Of a stretch of DNA of 64,000 bases, positions 30,779 through 38,451 are shown in pieces. Under the pieces are notes generated by a model that saw only the letters and a list, made by a program, of their open reading frames with translations, was not told the origin of the DNA and searched no databases. Location of the stretch: the NCBI RefSeq assembly GCF_026262505.1, contig NC_067207.1, forward strand, positions 20,180,082-20,244,081, written 5' to 3'. Source of the stretch: Trichomonas vaginalis G3 (lineage: Eukaryota; Parabasalia; Trichomonadida; Trichomonadidae). Position numbers and translations under genes: made by a program. Each line of letters begins with the position of its first letter. Within the stretch, counting starts at the first letter, position 1.

Positions 30779-31660
30779 TTAAAACAATGTTGGTCGTTCC
30801 ATGGAATATTTTTGACTTTTAATGGTATTAGTCATGATATGAATCTCAAGGTATGAACGAGGAGAGATGAGAGACTTATATGCTTCCCAAATTTCTTCAA
30901 AAGGTAATGTTATACCTGACTGTTTCCAAATGAGTTCAATATCATAGCGTGAGAAACCTTGAAAGATAACGAAGTCAGTTATGAGACGTTTTATGTTAAA
31001 GCAAGAAAACGCCATGTTTGCATAAGTATTGCTACAGTTAAGTGGTAATGTCTGACTTTAGTAATGATGTTAGCTAATGGTGAGTCAGGCTTTGACACTA
31101 AACCTTTTCCGGCGAAGTCGTCGCAAACGAGCAGAGTATTTGAAGGATACTTTTTGAAGGGTATTTGAAAGTTTTGACAGAATGTAGTTTGTAAGTCGTT
31201 TCATATCGTAAACTCCTGAGTACTGACGTAAGTGGTGTTTGTCAATAATTCTTTCCATCTCCAGAAGTCTTTTGCATTCCTGACTGTATAAATTCAACGA
31301 TGGCATAATATTTCCTCTTACGTCGAATGTAACGTTGAAGAAATTCAATGAGTTCGCTATCTGGAACTTTAACGACAGAGGCTTGAACTTTTGACATAAA
31401 TGTTTTCGCTGTTGAGTCCATAGAGTCTGAAGTTGCTGATATAATGATTTGGTCATAATATGAATCTTGACCTAAACGCTCTGTTATGAGTATATGACGA
31501 ATGAGTTAAATGTCTTACCTGACCCCATCTTTCCACAATAGAAATAAACACCATTTGAACAGAACTCATAGTCCTTACTGAAAGGAAGAATGAGAGAACT
31601 GTTGAGCTTTTCACTGCTTTCATTCATGTCTTCATCTACGTCATGTATTAAATGCTTCAT
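30779..31660 (-). pseudogene. FtsK/HerA-type packaging ATPase (broken, B)
   Basis: The gene starts at 31660 (MKHLIHDVDEDMNESSEKLN) and shows Walker A (CGKMGSGKTFN), then the IEFIQ-type helical middle and the KRLITDFVIFQGFSRYD motif. It matches the interrupted gene of A. The enzyme would package element DNA. It is divergent from the minor virion gene at 31677 with only about 16 bp between starts. The copy is broken, about three or four breaks. Confidence 0.82.
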
Positions 31661-31676
31661 TTTATCTCCATTAAAA

Positions 31677-32555
31677 ATGCAAGTCAGAAATATTCAGAAC
31701 ATAGCACCGAGTCTAACTGACAAGAGTAAAAGATATACTATGAACACGTTATGATGAAACCAACCAAAATTCAAGAAAGTCAGTATACTTATGAATATCC
31801 AAGACACTGGTAGAGTATGTAGGAGGTGAGAAAGCTATTGAAATCAGACAGGTTCGAAGTATTCCAGCAGGAAGAACAATATTATTGAAGAACTTTAATG
31901 TTTTGAGGTATAATGATGAAACAAAGAAGCAAGATAGTTTTCCCATTGCTGTGTATGTGAACCTAGACACAGGAGATGACATGAAAGTTTTTAACACAAA
32001 GCTTCAAACGGTAGTGAGAGAACAACTGACTGCGGAAGGACACCATTACCTTCAGAAGTTACCATAGCGTATAATTTTGAAACAAACTCAATAGATTTTA
32101 AAGTCGTCTCTGCAAAGAAGTCAGGTTTTACATTTAATGAAGCAGATGTATATTCGAATGAAAACTTCAAAGCTATTGCATGGTTAGATAATGACGATTG
32201 CTTTAAGAAAATATTTAAATTCAGTGACTCAACGATGTCAATAGATGACCTTCGTGGAATGTTACCATCGATGTTTACAGTAGAAGGTTCAGCAGGATTG
32301 CTTACAAGATTGTCAATTGGTGGTATTTGGTCTCGTGAGAACATTGTTATAAAATCCAGTATAAGTGAATTTGCTGAAGAATCTATATTATGTCTTTCAA
32401 ACTATATGTATTCGCCGCCGAAGCATTATAGTATAACAAACTTTGTCAGTAAGTTTAACATAAGACTTGTCGAACCTTCTTCAATGAAAGATGTTGTGCT
32501 ACCTAAAGATGGAAAGGATGGACTCATTATTGAGATGATTTTAATAGCATATTAA
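31677..32555 (+). pseudogene. Beta-rich minor virion protein candidate (broken, B)
   Basis: The gene starts MQVRNIQNIAPSLTDKS and has strand-rich segments (SIPAGRTILLKNFNVLRYND; AVYVNLDTGDDMKVFNTKLQ) and a C-terminal block VVLPKDGKDGLIIEMILIAY. That end resembles PPDGKDCLYIEAQLLNST of the gene at 15329-16184, so the two may be paralogous minor capsid or penton proteins. The only other trace in the window is the cut copy in A. It is broken (about two or three breaks). Confidence 0.55.
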
Positions 32556-32781
32556 ATGAGCTTGTTCTTGAAGGTCATTCATGATGAAATAACTGTTGTA
32601 GAAGATGTTAGCAATTGTTCAGACATTTTGAAGCGTATAGATGATATTAAGAAAGAAGTTTATGAAGCCGCAACGCGGCGAGGACGAAGTCCATGAGAAT
32701 GTTTATGTTTCATTGACTTTCTCCAGTAACGAGAACTTTTATGAGATAATATTGAAGAGAGATGATTTTAATATGGTGTAA
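32556..32781 (+). pseudogene. Small gene with double-hairpin insertion (B)
   Basis: The start at 32556 (MSLFLKVIHDEITVVEDVSN) directly follows the preceding stop, and the end touches the start of the next gene at 32782. The product is small and acidic to helical, with no known family. A double-hairpin element lies at 32667-32692. The copy is treated as broken. Confidence 0.5.
32667..32692. repeat. Double-hairpin element
   Basis: GCCGCAACGCGGC, spacer GA, GGACGAAGTCC. Same sequence (inverted) as the copies in the polymerase genes of A and B. Confidence 0.75.
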
Positions 32782-33249
32782 ATGGTAGCTTGGGCAGCTT
32801 TAGGCGCAATGGGAACAAAAGCATTAGCATTTGGAGCAAAAGCACTTGGAGCTTATGACGCAGTAAATAAAATGAGTGGAGGAAGAGTTTCGAAGACATT
32901 AGATGCAAATAAAGGAAAGATTGGAGGCTGGGTTGCAAAGAAGTTAAGATTAAATAAAATAGGGCTCATAAATAAAGCATCCAATTTGGTTGCGACTGAG
33001 TCGGAAAATGCTTTAGGAAAGGACGATGAGTTTTCAAAACATGCAAAAGACTTTAATGACCAGATGAAAGGTGAAACAATGCATTTAAATAGAGTCGATG
33101 GAACTCTTCCTCCACCAGTAGTTCTTCCGTATGGTCCCTATGGAATGTATGGAAATCCTTACGAAAGACCATTTGACCCATTGACTGGTGGAAGTAACTG
33201 GTATCATTACGGACGAAGAAGAAGACAGTCAAGTTGGAGACAGACGTGA
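32782..33249 (+). CDS. 155-aa Gly/Ala-rich membrane-active virion protein candidate (B)
   Basis: The N-terminus (MVAWAALGAMGTKALAFGAK) is a hydrophobic, small-residue helix, followed by basic segments (KKLRLNKIG) and a Pro/Gly/Tyr-rich middle (PYGPYGMYGNPYERP) and a basic end (GRRRRQSSWRQT). This layout recalls small minor core or membrane-lytic proteins of adenovirus-like particles, and element E has a similarly built protein at 57571-57972. The role is inferred from layout only. It looks whole and is the last gene before the right terminal repeat. Confidence 0.55.
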   Translation: MVAWAALGAMGTKALAFGAKALGAYDAVNKMSGGRVSKTLDANKGKIGGWVAKKLRLNKIGLINKASNLVATESENALGKDDEFSKHAKDFNDQMKGETMHLNRVDGTLPPPVVLPYGPYGMYGNPYERPFDPLTGGSNWYHYGRRRRQSSWRQT

Positions 33250-33463
33250 AGAAAGCAACTAAAAAGAAACCAAGGAAGAGAGTTATAAAGCAATGAATTC
33301 ATGAGGTGAAAAAAGAGGTGAAAAAAGAGGTGAGATTTCACCACTTCACCTAAATTTATTTTTGCGCTATGTTTTCATACGTGTGAGGGTGGTGATATCA
33401 TTAATTTTAAGTTTATTTTTTTATTTTATTTTTTTATTTTATTTTTATTTTATTTTTATATAA

Positions 33464-33784
33464 ATGACGAAAACTATTGAGATAACAAACTACAACGGTC
33501 ATGAGTTCAAGAACTTGTTCTTCGTTCCTCGTGAAAATACATTCTATCAGATACGAGGGAGAAAAGGTAAAGTTAGTTTGAGCGTTTATGACTACAAGCA
33601 TAATGGAAAGTTTATACAAGCATATGATACAAACGGTAAGCGTGTTTCATTAGCTTTGTCAAAACTTACAGGTATAAACTATGACAGTGATTTTGACCTA
33701 TATGAAGAAGAAAGTGAGTCAGAAGATTATGAGCTGTTATATGAAGCACAGCAATGGGAGGAGTTGCAATACTTTTGTAAGTGA
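33464..33784 (+). CDS. 106-aa gene inside the right terminal repeat of B, looks whole
   Basis: This is the second copy of the terminal-repeat gene, with the identical protein. It is preceded by a long ATTTTTTTATT tract and followed by the non-coding end of the repeat. Both copies read outward from the element centre toward the tips. Confidence 0.65.
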   Translation: MTKTIEITNYNGHEFKNLFFVPRENTFYQIRGRKGKVSLSVYDYKHNGKFIQAYDTNGKRVSLALSKLTGINYDSDFDLYEEESESEDYELLYEAQQWEELQYFCK

Positions 33785-33907
33785 GAACGTTTATTTTTTA
33801 CATTAGTGAGTGAAGTGGTTGGCGGCTTTGTAAATATTTAAGGTTAAGTTAGTGTTGTCGTTTGTATTGTAAAATATACGTTAACGGTTTTGTAAAGTGT
33901 CAAATTC

Positions 33908-33956
33908 ACATAACAGGGGTACGGTGGAACGCAGTGCCGTCGTACCCTTGTTATGT
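33908..33956. repeat. Terminal hairpin at the right tip of Polinton B
   Basis: This is the reverse-complement counterpart of the hairpin at 11525-11573, with the same arms and the same conserved loop word. Confidence 0.7.
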
Positions 33957-33966
33957 ATACTAACTT

Positions 33967-33972
33967 AGTAAG
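33967..33972. repeat. Target-site duplication of Polinton B, right copy
   Basis: AGTAAG follows the right inverted repeat and matches the left copy at 11512-11517. The two flanks read into the two parts of one ATPase gene. Confidence 0.75.
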
Positions 33973-34171
33973 AGTCGTTTCCTAAACGCTCTGTTATGAG
34001 TATATGACGAATTAAATTAAATGTCTTACCTGACCCCATCTTTCCACAATAGAAATAAACACCATTTGAACAGAACTCATAGTCCTTACTGAAAGGAAGA
34101 ATGAGAGAACTGTTGAGCTTTTCACTGCTTTCATTCATGTCTTCATCTACGTCATGTATTAAATGCTTCAT
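33973..34171 (-). pseudogene. FtsK/HerA-type packaging ATPase, N-terminal part (Polinton A)
   Basis: The product starts MKHLIHDVDEDMNESSEK and contains the Walker A loop CGKMGSGKTFN. It corresponds to the start of the ATPase gene in B (start at 31660). It is separated from its C-terminal part (10829-11511) by the 22.4-kb insertion of Polinton B. Confidence 0.85.
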
Positions 34172-34187
34172 TTTATCTCCATTAAAA

Positions 34188-34265
34188 ATGCAAGTCAGAA
34201 ATATTCAGAACATAGCACCGAGTCTAACTGACAAGAGTATAAAGATATACTATGAACATGTTGAG
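34188..34265 (+). pseudogene. Start of a minor virion gene, cut by a Mutator-like transposon (Polinton A)
   Basis: The first codons (MQVRNIQNIAPSLTDK) match the gene at 31677-32555 of B and lie divergently next to the ATPase start. The similarity stops where the Mutator-like element begins near 34266. Confidence 0.7.
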
Positions 34266-36060
34266 TATATAAGAATTTCCGAAAAAGTGACACCCAAAAA
34301 GTGACACTTTCAATAGGGAGTAACACTTAAAAAGTGACAATTTAAATTTCACAATAAATAAAAATAATAAATTTTTTAGTCTATTAAATTATTCTTTTCT
34401 TTGAAATCCTCCAAAAATTCTTCGAAATGTTCTAAAATATAACCTGGAGAATTATAACAAAATTCATTAAATTCTAACATATATGTATCTAACAATTCAT
34501 TTGGAATTTCAAACGATCTTAAATATGTAATTGAATTTTGTATCTTCTCATTTATTTGAGAAAGTTTTTCTTCAGCATTTTCCAATAAAAATCTTAATGG
34601 ATTCAAATTGGCTTCTTGATTCTGAACAAAATTTAATACTTGGTATAAACGTGATTGAACTTCTCTTTTCAATTTTGTTTTATAATCTGTCAATCGAGGC
34701 TCGCGAATTCTAATTGAAGGAATAAAACCTGTTTGAAGTAAATCGTTTTTAATACGATAAAAGTAATTGGGTGCAACTTCTTCTAAAAGATTTTTGACAA
34801 AAATATCAATTCTTTGATTTTTAACGCAGCCAAAATCGTGATATTTTATCTTTTTAAATAAAGATTCAGAAACGTTATTCACAACGGTTAATTCATTTGG
34901 TCTGGCAGCAGCTATCCACTGTTGTTTATGAATGTCCCACTGACGTGTAAAGTATTGATTAAATTCCAATTGATCTTGAATTTTATCAATAATGTGCTCT
35001 TTATACATTTTTGCAGCATCTTCTTCTGTGCAATCACGATAATAACATAAAATGTTCATAAATTTTTCGACTTCTGATCTAATCTCTTCATCATTTATCT
35101 TTGAGAGATTCTTTTTAAGTGCGCGTATTACATGTAGCGCGCACCAAAAGATATTGCACTCCGGAAATGAATTCCTAATCCCGTTGAAAATGTTTAGTGC
35201 ACAGTCAGACATGATAAATTCAGGTTCTGTGTGAGTTGTTTCAAAAAATTTACTTAAGCAAAAAGAAATATTTTCACTATTATCTGGATATATTATAAAA
35301 TAACACAAAGGGATAGAATGAGTATTAGCAAATTTGGTAGCTAATACATAAAAAGGAAATCCATGAATAATTAATTTAAACGTAGAGTCTAAGTGATAAA
35401 TTGGTGGTTTTTCATGAATTTGAGAGATCATATCATTATCAGAGTAAATAAAAACCAATTTGTCTGGAAAATCAGTATCTTCACCTTGAATGTCAAAATA
35501 AATAAGGTCATCATGTTGATCTTCCCATTGATTAACATAGTTTTGTAAAGATTGAAATTGATTTAAAGATATGTCTGGTAAAGATCTCATAAGATCTTTT
35601 TGTTGTAAATAATATTTCAATTGATTGATTGCAGTTTGTTTCATAGTCATGTGAATACAAGTATGATCTTTAGGTATTTCAAGCGTTTTGTTGACTTCTT
35701 GTGTTGCATTAAGTGGACTTCCGTGATTCATGAGAAATTTTTTAATCCAAGCACGGTAAGTACCACTTGTAGGTGTATTTTTATGTTGTGGTGGTGGTCC
35801 TGAGTGAATATGAGTTAAGTTTGCAGATTTAAAAATGTAATTGTCGAAATTTTTAATAAATTTAAAGCCTGCTGGGCAGCCTTCGTATTCGCATCGGTGG
35901 TAGATTAATACTCCTGTTCCAATTGATAGTTTTTGTGGGTCTTTGACAAATCTTATGTTACCATGCAGCTCTGCAGCTATAACAAAACGAGAATATTCTA
36001 AATATCCTATGGCTTGATCAACCTCGCATGGAGGATCGGGTGGAGGATGTTGCATTGAGC
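34266..36060 (-). mobile_element. Mutator-like (MULE) DNA transposon, borders partly unclear
   Basis: The left border is placed where similarity of Polinton A to B stops (about 34266). Just inside are three AAAAAGTGACA words (34301-34345), possible terminal motifs. The element carries one transposase gene. A matching right end was not found. It may lie beyond the hairpin array at 36304-37350, which could then be part of the element. Confidence 0.65.
34376..36055 (-). CDS. MULE-type transposase, 559 aa, apparently intact
   Basis: The product starts MQHPPPDPPCEVDQAIGYLE. A C2H2-like zinc finger of FLYWCH/WRKY type spans Cys55, Cys60, His82 and His84. The MULE DDE core shows Asp223 in YHLDSTFKLII, Asp284 in FIMSDCALNIF, the adjacent CALH (Cys305/His308) and Glu397 in NNVSESLFKKIK. 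The length is short to normal for the family. The enzyme would bind the ends and move the element by cut and paste. No stop or shift interrupts it, unlike the surrounding Polinton genes, so it may be a recent arrival. It shares no promoter feature with neighbours. Confidence 0.88.
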   Translation of the reverse strand: MQHPPPDPPCEVDQAIGYLEYSRFVIAAELHGNIRFVKDPQKLSIGTGVLIYHRCEYEGCPAGFKFIKNFDNYIFKSANLTHIHSGPPPQHKNTPTSGTYRAWIKKFLMNHGSPLNATQEVNKTLEIPKDHTCIHMTMKQTAINQLKYYLQQKDLMRSLPDISLNQFQSLQNYVNQWEDQHDDLIYFDIQGEDTDFPDKLVFIYSDNDMISQIHEKPPIYHLDSTFKLIIHGFPFYVLATKFANTHSIPLCYFIIYPDNSENISFCLSKFFETTHTEPEFIMSDCALNIFNGIRNSFPECNIFWCALHVIRALKKNLSKINDEEIRSEVEKFMNILCYYRDCTEEDAAKMYKEHIIDKIQDQLEFNQYFTRQWDIHKQQWIAAARPNELTVVNNVSESLFKKIKYHDFGCVKNQRIDIFVKNLLEEVAPNYFYRIKNDLLQTGFIPSIRIREPRLTDYKTKLKREVQSRLYQVLNFVQNQEANLNPLRFLLENAEEKLSQINEKIQNSITYLRSFEIPNELLDTYMLEFNEFCYNSPGYILEHFEEFLEDFKEKNNLID

Positions 36061-36303
36061 AGCAAAAAGGAAAAATAAAATTGAAAACTCACATTGAAAA
36101 AATAACGGTTTAATAGAAAATATTTTTTTTCTTCTGAAAAAGAATTATCTTTGAGTATCTAAATTGGGATAAAGGATATAGAATAGATAACTAGTACTTA
36201 ATATATGATACATGTACACGAAATGGAAGAATGTGTACTAAAAGAAAGAGAAATTTTAGCTTAATATTTTACATACGAATCAATTATCTTTGGTTAAAAG
36301 GTA
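36056..36303. other. AT-rich spacer, no gene seen
   Basis: This stretch between the transposase start and the hairpin array is AT-rich, with no open frame of note and no clear repeat. It may hold the transposase promoter. Confidence 0.5.
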
Positions 36304-37350
36304 GAATTGTTGGCTATGATGTACTGATTCATGATCAGTACATCATAGCCAACAATTCCTTATACAAAATTCAAAAACTTGGGTGCAATCAGTTCTGATT
36401 GCACCCAAGTTTTTGAACTTTCTTGAGGGAATTAAAGGGTGAGAGATTTATAGTCTATCTATATATCTCCCACCCTCTAATTCCCTCCCTGACAGCGGGA
36501 AACTTTGTCTGAATGTTAAACTATTCAGACAAAGTTTCCCACTGTTTGCGAAGGAATTGTTGGCTATGATGTACTGATTCATGATCAGTACATCATAGCC
36601 AACAATTCCTTATATAAAGTTCAAAAACTTGGGTGCAATCAGAACTGATTGCACCCAAGTTTTTGAACTTTCTTGAGGGAATGGAAGAGTAAGAGGTATA
36701 CATTATGAATATATACCTCTTACCCTTCCATTCCCTCTCTGACAGCGGAAAACTTTGTCTGAATGTTAAACTATTCAGACAAAGTTTCCCGCTGTCAGCG
36801 AAAGAATTGTTCCATCTGGTGCATAGAGTGTGAATCTATGCACCAAATGGAGCAAGTCCTTCGCGAAATTGCCAAAATTTGCGTCGCATTTCAAAGATTG
36901 CGACCCAAATTTTGGCGATTTCTAGTAGAGATGGAGTATTTTGAGTCACTGACCTATATGCAGTGGCTCAAAGGGCTCCATCTCTACTTTGAAGCAAGGA
37001 AACTTTCCTCGAAATTTTGATAATTTGAAGAAAGTTTTCAAGCAATTAACAAAGGATTACTCGCTATGAGGTAAAAATTCTAGATTTTCACTTCATAGCG
37101 AGAGCTTCCCTTTCATTGCTTGAAAACTTTCCCCAGCTTCAAAATTGGGGAAAGGGCTGTAAAGTCGACTCCGATACCAGCAGGTACCAGAGTATTTAAA
37201 AGAGAAGCCCTCGTACGAGTTTCTATGAAGACCTTCTGATTCAAGAAGATTTTAATAGAAAATCGTACGAGGGCATTGGAAACTCGCGTCTGGTACATGT
37301 TGGTACCAGAGTGTTTGAGATTTGAAGACTCTGGTACTCACATGTACCAG
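36304..37350. repeat. Array of about thirteen consecutive long hairpins
   Basis: Back-to-back inverted repeats lie at 36304-36358, 36370-36417, 36425-36487, 36492-36545, then the same four types again at 36554-36608, 36617-36670, 36675-36737 and 36741-36796. More divergent hairpins follow at 36807-36855, 36865-36922, 36925-36987, about 37000-37039, 37039-37122, 37127-37154, 37207-37274 and 37290-37350. The first has perfect 25-bp arms and a 5-base loop. Between the two four-hairpin units the third hairpin keeps its GAGGGAAT base while both inner arms change together. No coding frame explains it. Confidence 0.85.
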
Positions 37351-37451
37351 AATTTATGATGAATTTTAGATGGACCATTATAAAATGGTAGCGGTTTGTT
37401 TCAAAAAATTTTAGATGAGATTTGCATAGATATAGATTATATGATTTATAC

Positions 37452-38083
37452 TGTAATAAACAGAAATTCATCAAAAGTGACAGCTCTCAATTTTTTGACA
37501 TTTGTAAATTCTAAATTGAATGAGAAAAATGAAATAATACTAAGCATAATACAATATTCTAGATTTAATTATAATTAGGAAAAAGTTAGTTTTGAGAGTA
37601 CTTTTCATAGGCATATAGAATGAAATCTTCTGAAAAATAATATCACATAAACTCATATTATTTTCTAATATATAGTTATTTTATATAAAAATCAAATTCA
37701 ATGATCTTAAAAGCGAAGGATAAACCTCAAAATTTACGAATATAATGAGTGGGAATATTTCATATGGTTTTATGATAGATAAGCATTATATTACCACTCA
37801 TTATATTCGTAAATTTTGAGGTTTATCCTTCGCTTTTAAGATCATTGAATTTGATTTTTATATAAAATAGTTATATATTAGAAAATAATATGAGTTTATG
37901 TGATATTATTTTTCAGAAGATTTTGTGTTCTTCTTCAAAATTTTATTTTTTTATTAAAAAGAATCTTTACAAAATATACATTTACTTAAATTAATATTTA
38001 AAAACGTGCTCTATCAAAAGTTCCAAAAATTCAATATTTTAGCTTTTCTGAGGTGTCACTTTTGATGAATTTCTGTTTACAAC
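37452..38083. mobile_element. Foldback element, copy 1
   Basis: The ends are inverted (TGTAATAAACAGAAATTC on the left, its near complement on the right). The interior is a long near-palindrome with arms of about 125 bp around 37640-37925. Flanking TATAC and AATAC form an imperfect 5-bp duplication. It is close to copy 2 (41876-42635) but has lost part of one inner arm. No gene is seen. Confidence 0.75.
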
Positions 38084-38121
38084 AATACATATGAAAAATA
38101 ATATATAAAAAAAAGGTAGTG

Positions 38122-38222
38122 GGGCTTCCAGGCGCGTTGCGCCCTCTAGCCCATAAGAAATTTTGCCCAAGACCCAAGAGGAGGACCGAACCCCAGCCGA
38201 CCAGCCGTTGACTTTTTTGTAG
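38122..38222 (-). ncRNA. GC-rich structured segment, possible small RNA (uncertain)
   Basis: In AT-rich surroundings this about 100-bp stretch is GC-rich. On the minus strand it contains GGTTCGGTCC, a B-box-like word, then a hairpin GGGCT-AGAG-GGCGC-AAC-GCGCC-TGGA-AGCCC and a run of eight T, a possible pol III terminator. No known RNA family is recognised. It could also be a repeat fragment. Confidence 0.3.
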
Positions 38223-38442
38223 AGCACTCAAAATAGTATAACTTTGTCCGGACAAGTAAGGGTCTATCGTCGCTACAGGAAAAGTTACAGGCGTTCCAAG
38301 GAAGTATACTTTGAGAAGCCTTTCCCCCTTATAGAATGAGATAGGACGGTTATTTTACAAAACTGACAACACTTTGACCGAGTAGTTTTTTGTGCTGAAC
38401 AAAAAGTGTCATATAAACATCTGTCAAAAACCGTTTTTTACT
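38223..38442. other. Non-coding lead-in to element C, no repeat partner found
   Basis: A moderately complex segment (AGTAAGGGTCTATCGTCGCT near 38254) precedes the first gene of C and might be its terminal region, but no inverted partner is seen in the window. An AAAAAGTGTCA word lies at 38400-38410. Confidence 0.3.
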
Positions 38443-38447
38443 TCACT
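38443..38447 (+). promoter_or_regulatory. Initiator-like TCACT upstream of the 1056-aa gene
   Basis: TCACT fits the trichomonad initiator consensus TCAYW and lies 9 bases before the ATG at 38452, a usual distance for that promoter type. Confidence 0.4.
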
Positions 38448-38451
38448 TAAA

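Larger units (their letters stand above)
11518..33966. mobile_element. Polinton/Maverick B, end to end (broken)
   Basis: This is a 22.4-kb element bounded by inverted repeats of about 0.69 kb and flanked by the 6-bp direct repeat AGTAAG, as expected for Polintons (6-bp target duplications, ends starting with AG). It lies inside the packaging ATPase gene of Polinton A. It contains capsid, minor virion, polymerase, integrase, tail-fibre and ATPase genes plus regulators. The gene set looks complete apart from a recognisable adenain-like protease, but roughly fifteen to twenty breaks are spread over many genes. Near identity with D and A points to a recent insertion. Confidence 0.92.
33272..33966 (-). 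repeat. Right terminal inverted repeat of Polinton B
   Basis: This is the reverse-complement partner of 11518-12200, ending GTTATGTATACT near 33961. The encoded 106-aa protein is identical in both copies, which fits copying between ends during protein-primed replication or gene conversion. Confidence 0.9.
33967..34265. mobile_element. Polinton A, part right of the inserted element B
   Basis: Sequence matching the interior of element B at about 31490-31740 resumes here: the front of the packaging ATPase gene on the minus strand and the start of the next gene on the plus strand. The match to B ends near 34265, where a Mutator-like transposon begins. The rest of Polinton A is not found in the window. 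Confidence 0.8.

Noticed and set aside
36763-37020. 85-aa gene within the hairpin array
   Set aside because: The frame crosses several hairpins and its codons are dictated by the palindromes.
37113-37474. Small minus-strand genes near the end of the hairpin array
   Set aside because: They consist of hairpin arms and AT-rich spacer, with no support beyond openness.
38031-38255. Two overlapping minus-strand genes of 62 and 74 aa
   Set aside because: They translate the GC-rich structured segment and have no gene-like neighbours or start context.
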